A DNA stretch of 64,000 nucleotides, taken from Planktothricoides sp. SR001. GTDB taxonomy: Bacteria; Cyanobacteriota; Cyanobacteriia; Cyanobacteriales; Laspinemataceae. Below, piece after piece: positions 38,423 through 48,022 of the stretch. The DNA lies in NCBI RefSeq assembly GCF_001276715.1, contig NZ_LIUQ01000004.1:157657-221656 (forward strand), given 5' to 3'. Under the pieces are notes generated by a model, which did not search any database, had not been told where the DNA came from, and saw only the letters and a list, made by a program, of their open reading frames with translations. Within the stretch, counting starts at the first letter, position 1; every line of letters begins with the position of its first letter. Position numbers and translations under genes: made by a program.

Positions 38423-38623
38423 ATTTAATAGCCTCCAAGTTTTTTAGTGATTTCCTGAAACAAGAATAAACCCATGATTATTTGAGATTTATCACAAGTT
38501 ATTCAGGCGATCGCGATCGCCCAGGTATTTTACATTATAACCGGAGTGGCGATTTTCCGATCTAGTCCCCCGCCCTGGAAATCATATATAATAGAAGCGA
38601 TCGCAATTTCCCCTATTAATAGG

Positions 38624-38914
38624 TTGAACTTACAACTAGACCCCACCACTGAATCTTATCTGGTGGATATTTTAGCCAAAGAAAAAACCACAACCGATGA
38701 ACTCCTCAAGCGTTTACTCTATCAGCATTGGCTGAGTTTACAACCTCGCAAAACCCTAGTAGAAAGACGAGGAGGTCATCCGCAGCATTTGCTCGAAGAT
38801 GCCCCGGCTGATTTATCCTTACGAGAAAATCGTAAACGAGTTGTAGCCGAGTATATTGCTAAACGCCATTATCCCAAACCAATCGGAAAAAGCGCGGAAA
38901 TCACTCACATATAA
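38624..38914 (+). CDS. Small antitoxin-like protein, start uncertain
   Basis: The conserved-looking part is LQLDPTTESYLVDILAKEKT, then TTDELLKRLLYQHWLSLQP, a ribbon-helix-helix-like pattern, followed by a basic tail (RENRKRVVAEYIAKRHY). I place the start at a TTG at 38624 after AGG. The open frame continues upstream to 38546, but those codons are HIP1-containing spacer. No toxin gene follows; a terminator hairpin does. Confidence 0.5.
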   Translation: MNLQLDPTTESYLVDILAKEKTTTDELLKRLLYQHWLSLQPRKTLVERRGGHPQHLLEDAPADLSLRENRKRVVAEYIAKRHYPKPIGKSAEITHI

Positions 38915-38927
38915 CTCACACAAAATA

Positions 38928-38951
38928 AAGGCGCAACCGGGGTTACGCCTT
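38928..38951. terminator. Hairpin between convergent genes
   Basis: AAGGCG-C-AACC pairs with GGTT-A-CGCCTT around GG. It lies between the small gene ending at 38914 and the 3' end of purF at 38986, so it could serve both converging transcripts. No long T-run is present. Confidence 0.5.
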
Positions 38952-38985
38952 AAGGATAAAAAATCCGTTAATTCACTCGATCGCC

Positions 38986-40503
38986 TTAGACTTTTTCTAA
39001 CATCAACTTAGAACGTTTCAGGGCATCGGGGACACCAATTGGATAATCTCCAGTAAAGCAAGCAGAACAGAAATGATTGGTATTTTCTCCCGTGGCTTCT
39101 AGCATTCCTTCCCAACTTAGGTAAGCCAAAGAATCTACCCCAATTTGTTCTTTAATTTGTGCCACAGATTTCGTGGCAGCAATCAATTGGTCTTGGTTGT
39201 CCGTGTCGATACCATAGAAGCAAGGGTGAGTCACGGGTGGGGAGGAAATCCGCATATGCACCTCCGTTGCCCCCGCATCTCGCAGGGCTTTGACAATTTT
39301 TCGGCTGGTCGTGCCCCGCACAATGGAATCATCGACCATCACTACCCGTTTGCCCGTCAACACATCTTTCAAGGGGTTAAGCTTCATCCGAATTCCCGAC
39401 TCGCGCATCGATTGAGTGGGCTGGATGAAGGTACGACCCACATAGCGATTTTTAATCAGTCCTTCGGCGTAAGGAATATCCGATTCTTGGGAAAAGCCGA
39501 TCGCCGCCGGAATGCCAGAGTCAGGAACGCCGATGATAATATCCACATCTGCCGGGGCTTCGCGGGCAAGTTGGCGACCCAGACGCAAGCGATAGCTGTA
39601 CAAGGTTTCGTCGTGAACCAAGCTATCGGGACGGGCAAAGTAAATCATTTCAAAGATGCAGAGTTTTCGCTCCGGTTTTGCCCAATGATAGGAAGATAGA
39701 CCTGCTTCGGTAATCCAAACTAATTCCCCAGGTTCCACATCTCTGAGATATTCCGCGCCGATAATGTCCAAAGCGCAGGTTTCCGAAGCGAGGACGTAAC
39801 GCTGCGGTTGGCTGGGGATGATGCCAATCACCAGGGGTCGAATCCCGTGGGGGTCACGAGTTCCCATGATGCCTTCCGGGGTGCCAATGGTGAGACTGAA
39901 GGCGCCGATGCATTGCTGGAAAGCCGCGATCGCCCCTGACAACCAGTCTTTACCACTATTCACTTCTTCAGCGATCGCATGAACGATCATCTCTGAATCA
40001 GTGGTGGTGACTAGATTACAATCTTTTTCCAGCAACTTTTCTCTCAGTTGACTGGTATTCACCAAGTTGCCGTTATGGGCTAAAGCAACCGGGCCTAAGC
40101 GGGTTTCCAAGACCGCAGGTTGGGCATTGACCACATGACTCGATCCGGTGGTCGAGTAGCGATTATGACCAATGGCAATATTGCCCTTTAGCTGTTGCAG
40201 GATGGTTTCATTGAAGACTTGGGAGACTAATCCCATTTCTTTATGAACGTGAATTTGCCCATCGTCAAAAATCGCGATACCTGCGGATTCTTGACCGCGA
40301 TGTTGTAAAGCAAAAAGGCCAAAGTAGGTGAGTTTGGCCACATCTTCACCGGGAGCATAGATGCCAAAAACGCCACAAGCCTCTTCGGGCTTATCTGGGC
40401 GTTCGATTTCGTCTAAATTTTCCTGATTTTCCTGAGAAAGAGATTTCTCAGGAGGCTGTTCAGCCTCATTCACCTGGTAAGAAACGGAAGAGTTGGGAAT
40501 CAT
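38986..40503 (-). CDS. purF: Amidophosphoribosyltransferase (first committed step of purine synthesis)
   Basis: PurF transfers ammonia from glutamine to PRPP to form phosphoribosylamine. The 505-residue protein has a 42-residue leader before the nucleophile Cys43 (ACGVFGIY), so it is made as a propeptide form. The glutaminase domain contains LQHRGQESAGIA and HNRYSTTG. The phosphoribosyltransferase domain carries the PRPP loop VVMVDDSIVRGTTS. Cys residues in SETCALD, HPCFYGID and HFCSACF fit the iron-sulfur ligands of the Bacillus-type enzyme. It follows purL on the same strand with a palindrome array between them. Confidence 0.98.
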   Translation of the reverse strand: MIPNSSVSYQVNEAEQPPEKSLSQENQENLDEIERPDKPEEACGVFGIYAPGEDVAKLTYFGLFALQHRGQESAGIAIFDDGQIHVHKEMGLVSQVFNETILQQLKGNIAIGHNRYSTTGSSHVVNAQPAVLETRLGPVALAHNGNLVNTSQLREKLLEKDCNLVTTTDSEMIVHAIAEEVNSGKDWLSGAIAAFQQCIGAFSLTIGTPEGIMGTRDPHGIRPLVIGIIPSQPQRYVLASETCALDIIGAEYLRDVEPGELVWITEAGLSSYHWAKPERKLCIFEMIYFARPDSLVHDETLYSYRLRLGRQLAREAPADVDIIIGVPDSGIPAAIGFSQESDIPYAEGLIKNRYVGRTFIQPTQSMRESGIRMKLNPLKDVLTGKRVVMVDDSIVRGTTSRKIVKALRDAGATEVHMRISSPPVTHPCFYGIDTDNQDQLIAATKSVAQIKEQIGVDSLAYLSWEGMLEATGENTNHFCSACFTGDYPIGVPDALKRSKLMLEKV

Positions 40504-40599
40504 GGATAGAAATGTGCCTTGGTTTGGGGTCGTTAGTTATCGTTAGTTAAAAGATTTTGGATCGATGCTGCATTTCAGGTTAGAAACGCTGTTGCTTCA

Positions 40600-40870
40600 A
40601 TTAACCGGGTTTCTCGGATACAGTTAACTAATCTTAATACTTTCTTAACATTTATGAAACTTGGGGCCGAGAAACCGGGTTTCTGGGAGTGAATATCAGA
40701 GTTAACTGTGGGATGCAACCAAGAAACCCGGTTTCTGGGGGTTCTGCAACCAAGAAACCCTGCAACAAAGAAACCCGGTTTCTGGGAGTGAATATCAGAG
40801 TTAACGGTGAGATCCAACCAAGAAACCCGGTTTCTGGGGTTCTGCAACCAAGAAACCCGGTTTCTGGGGT
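40600..40870. repeat. Array of AGAAACCSGGTTTCT palindromes between purF and purL
   Basis: At least six palindromes lie in about 270 bases, separated by GGGAGTGAATATCAGAGTTAAC and GGTTCTGCAACCA spacers. The block from about 40675 to 40760 is repeated from about 40763 to 40868 with a few changes, so the array grew by tandem duplication. It fills the purL-purF spacer and would form hairpins in the shared transcript. Confidence 0.9.
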
Positions 40871-40874
40871 TAGA

Positions 40875-43223
40875 TTAATGCATCCGCCTTTCGATCGCCT
40901 GATACCAGCGATCGCTCATCTCCTTAATACTTACCGCGATTAAGGGCTGGTTAACATCCGTGAAAATTCGTAAATCTCCACCAACCGCCCCTACAGTGCC
41001 TAATTTTTGCCAGTTATTCGCCAATTTTTCTGTCAAATAGGATTCCCAAGCAGAAATATGTGCCGCATCCACAGATACGATAATGCGTCCACCACCTTCG
41101 GCAAATAACAATTCATCCCAACGTTTAGGACTGTTGGCCACAGTAAAAGGCAGATGAATTTCCGCGCCCAAGTTGCCGCTGATGCAAGATTCAGCCAGGG
41201 CTACGGCAAAGCCGCCCTCCGCGCTATCATGGGCCGATCGCACCCAACCCTCGCGAATACCCGTCCGACAAGCGGTTTGCACGCGGCGTTCTAGGTCAAA
41301 ATCCACCTTGGGCGTTTTCCCGGCAACCACCCCATGAATGGCGGCGAGATATTCTGAAGCCCCCAGAGTGAGGCGAACGCTTGTCGGGTGGTCTAAAGCT
41401 AATCCCAGCAGATAAATCACATCCCCAGAGTGTTGAAAACCTTGGCCACAAATTTGCTGCAAATCGCGGATTAATCCCACCATCCCAATTACCGGAGTCG
41501 GATAAATTGGCGTCGGATTGCCTTGTGAATCCAGGGTTTCGTTATACAGCGAAACATTTCCCCCGGTCACAGGGGTGCCGAATTCCTCACAAGCTTCGGC
41601 AATACCGCGACAAGCGGAAGCTAATTGCCAATAGCCGATGGGTTTTTCGGGACTACCAAAATTCAAGTTATCCGTAATCGCCAAAGGTTCAGCCCCGACA
41701 CAGCTTAAATTCCGGGCAGCTTCCGCCATCACCGCTTTTGCCCCTTCGTAGGGGTCGAGATAGACATAACGGGGATTGCAATCTACCACACCCGCTACAG
41801 CCCGATTAAACTGTCCAGATGTTTCCAGTTGCGGACGCAAGCGCACCACCCCCGCATCAGCCCCTCCGGGCAGCAACACGGTGTTATTTTGCACTTGATG
41901 GTCATACTGCCGATATACCCAATGTTTAGAAGCGATGCTGGGAGTATCGAGGAGTTGCAAGAGGATATCTTGCCAAGAATGCTGCTTGCCGTTGAGTTCT
42001 ATCCCTTCACGGGTACAACTGGGTAAATCATTCACAGACCATTCCCAAGCTTTTTGGGCATATTCTGGCGGTTCGCTGAGAAGTTGGCGATCGTAAATCG
42101 GCGTATCATCGGCCAAAGCACTGGCGGGAATTTCTGCCGCTACACCGCCTCGGAATAAAATCCGCACGATCGGTTCTTCTAGGACAGTTCCGGCAACCAC
42201 CGCATGAAGTCCCCAACGGTGGAAAATATCAATTAATTCCTGTTCCCGTCCTTTTTGGGCAACCATCAGCATCCGTTCTTGGGATTCGGACAGCAGATAT
42301 TCATACGGAATCATCCCCGCTTCCCGTACTGGAATTTTATCTAAATCCAGTTCAATGCCCAAACCACCTTTGGCCGCCATTTCTGAGGTGGAACAAGTAA
42401 TCCCGGCTGCCCCCATATCTTGGGCGGCAACTACTGCACCAGTTTTAAAGGCTTCCAGGCAAGCTTCAATCAGGGATTTTTCCAGGAAAGGGTCGCCTAC
42501 TTGGACTGCGGGGCGATCGTCCATTGATTTATCGCTCAATTCCACACTGGCAAATGCCGCGCCCCCCATACCATCCCGTCCGGTGGTGGAACCCACATAG
42601 AGCACGGGGTTGCCCACTCCAGAGGCACCGGCTTTGACAATTTCCGGGGTTTCCATGATGCCCAAAGCCATGACATTGACCAAGGGGTTGCCAGTGTAAG
42701 CGGGGTCAAAGTAAACATCACCGCCCACGGTGGGTACGCCGACGCAGTTACCATAGTGTGAGATCCCATCAACGACCCCCGCAAATAAGCGCCGAGTCCG
42801 GGCATCATCGAGGGAACCAAAACGCAGGGCATTGAAAAGGGCGATCGGTCGAGCACCCATTGTAAAGATGTCCCGCAGAATACCGCCAACCCCAGTGGCA
42901 GCCCCTTGGAAGGGTTCGATCGCACTTGGGTGGTTATGGGACTCAATTTTAAACGCCAGTCGTAAACCGTCGCCCAGGTCTACCACTCCGGCATTTTCCC
43001 CCGGCCCAACTAAAATTCTCGGACCTTGAGTGGGAAATTGGCTCAGGAGGGGTTTGGAGTTCTTGTAGCAGCAGTGTTCCGACCACATGACGCCAAACAT
43101 CCCCAGTTCGGCTTTGTTGGGGTGGCGTCTGAGACGCTTACAGATTTCTTCATATTCCGCAGGAGTAATACCTTCGGAGGCGATTTCTTCGGGGGAAAAG
43201 GGAGATTCGGAGATTGCAGACAT
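40875..43223 (-). CDS. purL: Phosphoribosylformylglycinamidine synthase subunit PurL
   Basis: PurL converts FGAR to FGAM with ammonia delivered from glutamine by PurQ, together with PurS. The 782-residue protein is the small bacterial PurL type. The N-terminal [20 protein letters not shown] is the family hallmark, and the ATP-binding and dimer motifs ([40 protein letters not shown]) are intact. No purS or purQ lies in the window. It is upstream of purF on the same strand, a common cyanobacterial arrangement. Confidence 0.98.
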   Translation of the reverse strand: MSAISESPFSPEEIASEGITPAEYEEICKRLRRHPNKAELGMFGVMWSEHCCYKNSKPLLSQFPTQGPRILVGPGENAGVVDLGDGLRLAFKIESHNHPSAIEPFQGAATGVGGILRDIFTMGARPIALFNALRFGSLDDARTRRLFAGVVDGISHYGNCVGVPTVGGDVYFDPAYTGNPLVNVMALGIMETPEIVKAGASGVGNPVLYVGSTTGRDGMGGAAFASVELSDKSMDDRPAVQVGDPFLEKSLIEACLEAFKTGAVVAAQDMGAAGITCSTSEMAAKGGLGIELDLDKIPVREAGMIPYEYLLSESQERMLMVAQKGREQELIDIFHRWGLHAVVAGTVLEEPIVRILFRGGVAAEIPASALADDTPIYDRQLLSEPPEYAQKAWEWSVNDLPSCTREGIELNGKQHSWQDILLQLLDTPSIASKHWVYRQYDHQVQNNTVLLPGGADAGVVRLRPQLETSGQFNRAVAGVVDCNPRYVYLDPYEGAKAVMAEAARNLSCVGAEPLAITDNLNFGSPEKPIGYWQLASACRGIAEACEEFGTPVTGGNVSLYNETLDSQGNPTPIYPTPVIGMVGLIRDLQQICGQGFQHSGDVIYLLGLALDHPTSVRLTLGASEYLAAIHGVVAGKTPKVDFDLERRVQTACRTGIREGWVRSAHDSAEGGFAVALAESCISGNLGAEIHLPFTVANSPKRWDELLFAEGGGRIIVSVDAAHISAWESYLTEKLANNWQKLGTVGAVGGDLRIFTDVNQPLIAVSIKEMSDRWYQAIERRMH

Positions 43224-43575
43224 GAGGAGGCAATTGCACCGTTATTACAGCAGACTTATTTTATCTGGATTTTCGGGATTAACCGGGAATTCTATATTTT
43301 TTTGTCATAATTTGCCTAAATTTGCCCTGGAAAGATGTTTTTCCCTCTGCCGCGTCCCCCGAAAGCTCCTCTGCTGGCGATCGCATTCGGGCAAAATGTT
43401 CTCACAAATGTTCTCACAATAGACTTAGAGCGGGGTTGAGTTGGCAAAATACCACTGTAGTCAACTCCAACGCCGATGTACTAGCGGTGGCAGCAAAAAA
43501 GTGGCATATATATATGGTAGCTTTTGATGAATCAAGGCTGATGCCTATATCATCGGAAACCTTGGGTCTGAAACC
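43224..43575. other. Upstream region of purL, no gene seen
   Basis: About 350 bases without a supported gene. It includes a CCCCCGAAAGCTCCTCTG fragment of the repeat family at 22246-22450 near 43357, and the direct repeat ATGTTCTCACAAATGTTCTCACAA near 43397. A PurR-like or other operator was not recognised. Confidence 0.4.
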
Positions 43576-43592
43576 CCGCCCTTTTAGGGCGG
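43576..43592. repeat. CCGCCCTTTTAGGGCGG hairpin
   Basis: A compact 7-base stem with a TTT loop. Similar CCCGCCC hairpins are found at the right ends of IS200/IS605-type elements, but no tnpB-like frame precedes it here. It lies about 50 bases before the putative group II intron. Confidence 0.5.
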
Positions 43593-44017
43593 CTTTAATT
43601 TAAATATTAGCACTTTCACAAAATATATATGTGCTAGAAGGTAAGACCTGATAATAGGTGAGCAAAATCCTCATCATTACTTGCTATATTTTGCTAAATC
43701 TGGTAAAATGTAGCAATTTACAATTCATGCCCGGAAACAGTTCGGGTAGGGATTCTATTAGCTGCCAGGTGAAGTAAGCTTGGATCTCAGCACTACCCTT
43801 CTGAGAACAATTCTTCTGTTGTAAAAGGAGAAGAAAGGTAATAACGCGCTAATTCTTTAAGTTCTTTAAGGATTAGCTTTGATGGCAGCATCCTTCACCA
43901 TTGTTGGTGATGCCATACTATTCTCAGTTTTGTTCAGCTATGAACAGACTTGAGAAGGTTAAATGCTGCACGAGATACCCTGGTAGTCGTACCTATGTAA
44001 GAGGTCAGCGTAGGTAG

Positions 44018-44052
44018 GAGCGGCTGGGCCGTGAAAGTGGCACGTTCCGTTC
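44018..44052 (+). ncRNA. Group II intron domain V
   Basis: The sequence starts GAGCGG and ends CCGTTC; these six bases pair completely with one G-U. The AGC catalytic triad is at the second to fourth positions. An upper hairpin GCCGT-GAAA-GTGGC with the conserved GAAA tetraloop is followed by the ACG bulge side. This matches the domain V consensus feature by feature and is immediately followed by a GGGAGAAGTGATTCTCCC hairpin in the domain VI position. Confidence 0.8.
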
Positions 44053-44053
44053 T

Positions 44054-44096
44054 GAATGGGAGGTGGGAGAAGTGATTCTCCCATCGCCCCCTAATT
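44054..44096 (+). ncRNA. Group II intron domain VI and 3' end
   Basis: The perfect hairpin GGGAGAAGTGATTCTCCC is enclosed by an outer GGGAGG/CGCCCCC helix and followed by CTAAT, where an unpaired A would be the branch point. The 3' splice site is expected near 44095-44096. Confidence 0.6.
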
Positions 44097-44141
44097 GAAC
44101 TTTATTAGGTAAGCATAATTCAGTTCTGTAGAACCAATAAA

Positions 44142-44699
44142 TTAGGTTTTTGATTTGTATGTTAGAATTACTGCCCCTGTTTCAAAATGTTCAACCTTGA
44201 CCAAATCGAAATTGGTTTCCTTTGGATAGTTTGGAAATAATCTTATTCCACTCCCAATAACGATCGGAATTATGCAAAGAATCATTTCATCAATTGCGCC
44301 GAGATTGAGAAGTTCAGAAATTATTTGTCCGCCCCCAACGACATAAATATCTTTCTGACTTTCGGTTCTGATTTTATCAATAGTCTTTTGGTCTAGTTGT
44401 CGGATAACTTCTGTATTTTCGGTCTGTGGTTGATAGTTATTGTTGGTTGTTATAATGTACACTCTACAGTTACTAGAAGCCCATTTTCCTCCCATATTGA
44501 TGCTTGCGTATTTTAGGTCTTCCTCATAGGTTTTTCTTCCAATGATAACCGTGTCGATGCCTGATAAGAATTGGAAATATCCGTGGTCAATTCCTTTGGG
44601 ATTGGGGAATTTAAGAAGCCAATCCAAAGAATCATTTTTTCTGGCAATGTATCCGTCAATTGTTGTCCCGATGTAAACTTTGATTCTGCTCTTATTCAT
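44142..44699 (-). CDS. Dihydrofolate reductase / RibD C-terminal-like reductase
   Basis: The 185-residue protein has the DHFR-like fold of the RibD reductase superfamily: KVYIGTTIDGYIARKNDSLDWL at the N-terminus, VIIGRKTYEE, and IYVVGGGQIISELLNLGAIDE, the GGG nucleotide-binding segment. It would use NAD(P)H. Related proteins act in riboflavin or pterin reduction, but free-standing ones of this size usually have unknown substrates. It lies between the group II intron and the IS66 remnant and has no operon partner. Confidence 0.87.
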   Translation of the reverse strand: MNKSRIKVYIGTTIDGYIARKNDSLDWLLKFPNPKGIDHGYFQFLSGIDTVIIGRKTYEEDLKYASINMGGKWASSNCRVYIITTNNNYQPQTENTEVIRQLDQKTIDKIRTESQKDIYVVGGGQIISELLNLGAIDEMILCIIPIVIGSGIRLFPNYPKETNFDLVKVEHFETGAVILTYKSKT

Positions 44700-44778
44700 G
44701 GTGATGTTGTAGATTCGTCATTCAGTATCTTGTTTCAGACTATATCACTCACAAGACGATTAGTAGTGAAGCTAGGTT

Positions 44779-44985
44779 TGAAGATAGAGCAACTAGAGCA
44801 GCACCTCAAAGAATTACAAGCATCTGCAAGAACTCTCATCGCCCTCCCGCCTCAGACTCTCCCAACGTCGAGAAGGTCAAGAAAAAAAGCCAACGGGAAA
44901 AAAGCGAGGCGGGCAACCAGGACACGCAGGTCATAGCCGTCCCCTGTATCCAGTAGAAGAGTGTGAGCGCGTAACCGACCACTAA
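44779..44985 (+). pseudogene. IS66-family transposase remnant with two frameshifts
   Basis: Three reading frames together recover the N-terminal part of an IS66 TnpC-type transposase: IEQLEQHLKELQAS in one frame, KNSHRPPASDSP in the next, and GKKRGGQPGHAGHSRPLYPV followed by EECERVTDH in a third, ending at a stop. These are the family hallmarks NSHRPPSSD and GGQPGHxGH. The catalytic domain is absent and no terminal inverted repeats were found. Confidence 0.85.
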
Positions 44986-45076
44986 GTCCTATTCAAACTA
45001 TGATAACAGAATTGGGTCACATCGGATATCCGGGAATATGTCACCCGCCGCAAAATCAATGGTGGGACTCGTTTCG

Positions 45077-45112
45077 TATAATATATCCCACAGGACTGAA
45101 TCTATTCAGTCC
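45077..45112 (+). promoter_or_regulatory. TATAAT and GGACTGAAT hairpin before the sugar region
   Basis: TATAAT at 45077-45082 is followed by a perfect 9-base inverted repeat, GGACTGAAT-CT-ATTCAGTCC, at 45093-45112, ending 42 bases before the ATG at 45155. The hairpin is followed by CCTAC as in the other dispersed palindromes, so it may be a repeat rather than an operator. Confidence 0.4.
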
Positions 45113-45154
45113 CTACAAATTTTTTCCCTTACCTAACACTTACATAAACTTAAG

Positions 45155-46192
45155 ATGAAATACAACCAATTATGTGATAGCGATCTACGAGTTTCTGAGA
45201 TTTGCCTAGGAACAATGACTTATGGATATCAGAACACCAAAGAAGAGGCTCACCAACTCTTAGATTATGCGGTTTCTCAAGGGGTTAACTTTATTGACAC
45301 CTCCGAAACATATCCTTTTCCCAATCCAACAAAAACCCAGGGTATGACGGAGGAATATATTGGCGATTGGTTAATTAAACAGCCACGTTCCCAGTTAATA
45401 ATTGCCACTAAAATTGCCGGAGTTAGTCCTCAATTAATTTGGATTAGAAACGGTAAAAATCGTATTGACAAAGCCAATGTCACCGAGGCAATTGAAGGCA
45501 GTCTTAAACGTTTAAAAACCGATTATATTGACTTATATCAAATTCATTGGCCCGATCGCTATGTTCCTCTTTTCGGTCAGCCTGACTATGATCCTCAATG
45601 GGAAAGGGAAACTATACCTATTGCTGAACAATTAGAAGTTTTTGCCACTCTGATTAAAGCGGGTAAAATTCGTTATTTAGGAGTCAGTAACGAAACCGCT
45701 TGGGGAGTTTGTGAATTTTGTCATATCGCCAAACAATTGAATTTACCTAAAATTGTGTCTATTCAAAATGGCTTTAGTCTTTTGAACCGTCTATTTCATG
45801 TCAATTTAGCCGAAGCCTGTCGGTTAAATCATGTTGGATTATTAGCATATAACCCTTTAGCTTTTGGATTTTTAACCGGCAAATATCTAACGGATATTCC
45901 CCAAAAATCTCGATTAGACTTATTTAAAGAAATCTATTCCCATTACGATCAAAAATCTATAATGGAAGCCACCAAACTTTATGTCAATTTAGCCCATGAA
46001 AACGGGATGACACCCGCCCAATTAGCCTTAGCTTATGTGAGAAATCGTTGGTTTGTTACTAGCACGATTGTTGGAGCAACAAAAATTGAACAACTGCAAG
46101 AAAATCTGGAGAGTGTTAACATTGAATTAGATGAGATTATTTTGGCTAATATCGATCAAATTCATCGTGCTTACCCGAATCCAGCGGCATAG
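45155..46192 (+). CDS. Aldo/keto reductase (Tas-like)
   Basis: The 345-residue protein has the aldo/keto reductase TIM-barrel signatures: LGTMTYG, the catalytic Asp-Tyr segment NFIDTSETYPFP, IDLYQIHWPDR with the active-site His, and RYLGVSNETAWGV. The C-terminal NADPH site is STIVGATKIEQLQENLES. It resembles the Tas subgroup, whose natural substrates are poorly defined. As the first gene of the sugar-modifying region it may reduce a keto-sugar, but it is not tightly linked to the next gene (about 200 bases away). Confidence 0.9.
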   Translation: MKYNQLCDSDLRVSEICLGTMTYGYQNTKEEAHQLLDYAVSQGVNFIDTSETYPFPNPTKTQGMTEEYIGDWLIKQPRSQLIIATKIAGVSPQLIWIRNGKNRIDKANVTEAIEGSLKRLKTDYIDLYQIHWPDRYVPLFGQPDYDPQWERETIPIAEQLEVFATLIKAGKIRYLGVSNETAWGVCEFCHIAKQLNLPKIVSIQNGFSLLNRLFHVNLAEACRLNHVGLLAYNPLAFGFLTGKYLTDIPQKSRLDLFKEIYSHYDQKSIMEATKLYVNLAHENGMTPAQLALAYVRNRWFVTSTIVGATKIEQLQENLESVNIELDEIILANIDQIHRAYPNPAA

Positions 46193-46405
46193 AGACTGTT
46201 GATAAATAAAATCTTAAGACGGTCAGGTGAGCCCGCTCGGAGAGTTATTTGAAGTCACTATATCTCTGAAACCTTTGTGCTATTTGGTTTTTAAATGATC
46301 GCTCGCTCGCTCGATCTTATTGGTGATTTTTTTAATTAATTATTTGAGTCGAAGCAACTGACAAAATTATGTTATAATGGTGGAGAATATTTGGGTTTAA
46401 ATTTT

Positions 46406-46813
46406 ATGAGTGATTTAACTAATAAAGAAATTGTGGCTGTTTTTTTTGAAATATATAACAATAAAGATTACCAAGCGATGTATAGGTATTTTGTGCCTAA
46501 CTATTACGATCATAGTTTACCCCAAGTTAGAAGTATTGAAGATGCGATCGCCATTTTAAAGAAAACTCATGCCAGTTTCCCCGATATTCAGGTACGCATT
46601 GACGATCTGATTGAAGAAGATAATAAAGTGGTCTTTCGCGGTCGTTTTACCGGGACGCAGTTGGGGGAATTTGCGGGTTTCCCCCCGAGTGGATTACGAG
46701 TGGAATTTGAAGCTTTAGAGATTTTCAAATTGGAAAATCAGAAAATTACAGCATCTTGGGGTTATTGGCCGATGACTGAAATTATTCGTCAAATTAATCA
46801 GCCTAGTGTATAA
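46406..46813 (+). CDS. SnoaL-like / ester cyclase-type protein
   Basis: The 135 residues follow the SnoaL cone fold: NKEIVAVFFEIYNNKDYQAM, YYDHSLPQVRSIEDAIAI, FPDIQVRIDDLIEEDNKVVF and EALEIFKLENQKI. Members are polyketide cyclases, limonene-epoxide-type hydrolases or proteins of unknown function. A TTG at 46391 has GGAG five bases upstream and is an alternative start adding five residues. A fragment of a close relative lies inverted at 59204-59315. Confidence 0.85.
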   Translation: MSDLTNKEIVAVFFEIYNNKDYQAMYRYFVPNYYDHSLPQVRSIEDAIAILKKTHASFPDIQVRIDDLIEEDNKVVFRGRFTGTQLGEFAGFPPSGLRVEFEALEIFKLENQKITASWGYWPMTEIIRQINQPSV

Positions 46814-46888
46814 TCCTTAAACGAGCGTTAGTGATTCATTAACGACTGGTGAATATGTTGGTTTTTTGTCTAAATGAAGGAAAATATC

Positions 46889-47986
46889 ATGGGAATGATT
46901 CTGCAAATTGAGCCCTGGATTGATCAAGCTGAGTTAGAAGCCGTCAAGCGTGTCATAGACTCTACATACTTGACCGAGAACCAAATTACTGCTGAGTTTG
47001 AAGCCGGAGTGCAAAAAATAACCGGGGCGAAACACGCGATCGCGACATCTAATGGCACAACGGCTCTGTATTGTGGGTTGAAAGCCCTAAATATCGGTTA
47101 TGGCGATGAAGTTATTGTTCCCAATTTAACCTTTGTGGCTTCTTCTAATGCGGTGATTATGGCGGGAGCAAAACCTATTTTTTGCGAAATTAAAGCCGAT
47201 ACTTTATGTATTGATGTCGAAGCGGCGGAAAAACTGGTCACGGAGAAAACCAAGGCGATTATGCCTGTGCATTTGTACGGACAAAGTGCAGATTTAACGG
47301 CAGTTTTGGAATTTGCCGCTCAATATAATCTGAAAGTTATTGAGGATGCGGCCCAGGCGATCGGGGTGAAATTTAAGGGTGAACACGTTGGTTTACAGGG
47401 CGATGTCAGCGCGATTTCTTTCTATGGCAATAAGACGATTACCTGTGGAGAAGGGGGGATTATTTTGACCCAAAATGATGAGATTGCCCTAGCTTGTCGT
47501 CGTCTGAAAAATCATGGACGCGATCGCCGAGGGACCTTTGTCCATGAGCATATTGGTTTTAATTTTTCCATTACGGAATTACAATCAGCGATCGGGGTGG
47601 CTCAATTAGAAAAATTACCGGCGATTATCCAAAAGAAACAGGAAATTTATGACAAGTATGATCGAGAATTGGCTGATATTCCTCAGTTACAAATTTTAAC
47701 CATTGATCGACGCTGTTCCCCTGTCCATTGGTTTACCTCTTTTTATAGTGAAAATCGGGCTGAACTGGAAACCTATTTACTCAATGAAAGCATTCAAACT
47801 CGTCGCTTTTTCTGTCCTTTGCATCAGCAACCTTGCTATCGGGATATGGTAGATCAGAGTCAAACCTATCCGATTAGTGAAAATGCCTACGAAAAAGGGA
47901 TTTCTCTACCGTCTTCCTATAGTTTAACAACAGAAGAACAGGATTTTGTGATTGATAAAATTCTCGAATTTTATCAAAATAATTAA
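46889..47986 (+). CDS. DegT/DnrJ/EryC1/StrS sugar aminotransferase
   Basis: This PLP enzyme transaminates keto groups of nucleotide sugars. With the start at 46889 (AAGGA seven bases upstream) it has 365 residues. SNGTTALYCGLKAL, VIEDAAQAIGVKF (Asp contacting PLP) and FYGNKTITCGEGG, with Lys182 as the Schiff base, are all intact, as is NHGRDRRGTFVHEHIGFNF. It resembles GDP-perosamine or similar 4-aminotransferases more than 3-amino ones, an inference from general appearance. It is followed closely by the Nudix-like gene and indicates that an amino sugar is made for a surface glycan or glycoside. Confidence 0.94.
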   Translation: MGMILQIEPWIDQAELEAVKRVIDSTYLTENQITAEFEAGVQKITGAKHAIATSNGTTALYCGLKALNIGYGDEVIVPNLTFVASSNAVIMAGAKPIFCEIKADTLCIDVEAAEKLVTEKTKAIMPVHLYGQSADLTAVLEFAAQYNLKVIEDAAQAIGVKFKGEHVGLQGDVSAISFYGNKTITCGEGGIILTQNDEIALACRRLKNHGRDRRGTFVHEHIGFNFSITELQSAIGVAQLEKLPAIIQKKQEIYDKYDRELADIPQLQILTIDRRCSPVHWFTSFYSENRAELETYLLNESIQTRRFFCPLHQQPCYRDMVDQSQTYPISENAYEKGISLPSSYSLTTEEQDFVIDKILEFYQNN

Positions 47987-48022
47987 ATCTTAAATTTTTG
48001 ACAATAATAATAAAGTAGATCA

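Larger units (their letters stand above)
43630..44096 (+). ncRNA. Putative ORF-less group II intron (5' end tentative)
   Basis: The 3' part is diagnostic: a 35-nucleotide domain V at 44018-44052 and a domain VI hairpin just after it. The upstream 390 bases are non-coding and rich in short complementary segments, as expected for domains I-IV of a compact ribozyme. I set the 5' end at GTGCTAG (43630) because group II introns start with GUGYG-like sequence, but this is a guess. No reverse transcriptase is encoded, so splicing or movement would need a maturase in trans. The host transcript is not evident. Confidence 0.55.

Noticed and set aside
40600-40870. Regularly repeated palindromes resembling a CRISPR array
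   Set aside because: Spacers between the palindromes are short and are themselves repeated, the repeat is a dispersed element found genome-wide, and there are no cas genes.
43576-44100. Right end and omega-RNA of an IS200/IS605 (TnpB) element
   Set aside because: A CCGCCC hairpin is present, but no tnpB frame precedes it, and the 3' region fits group II intron domains V and VI base by base.
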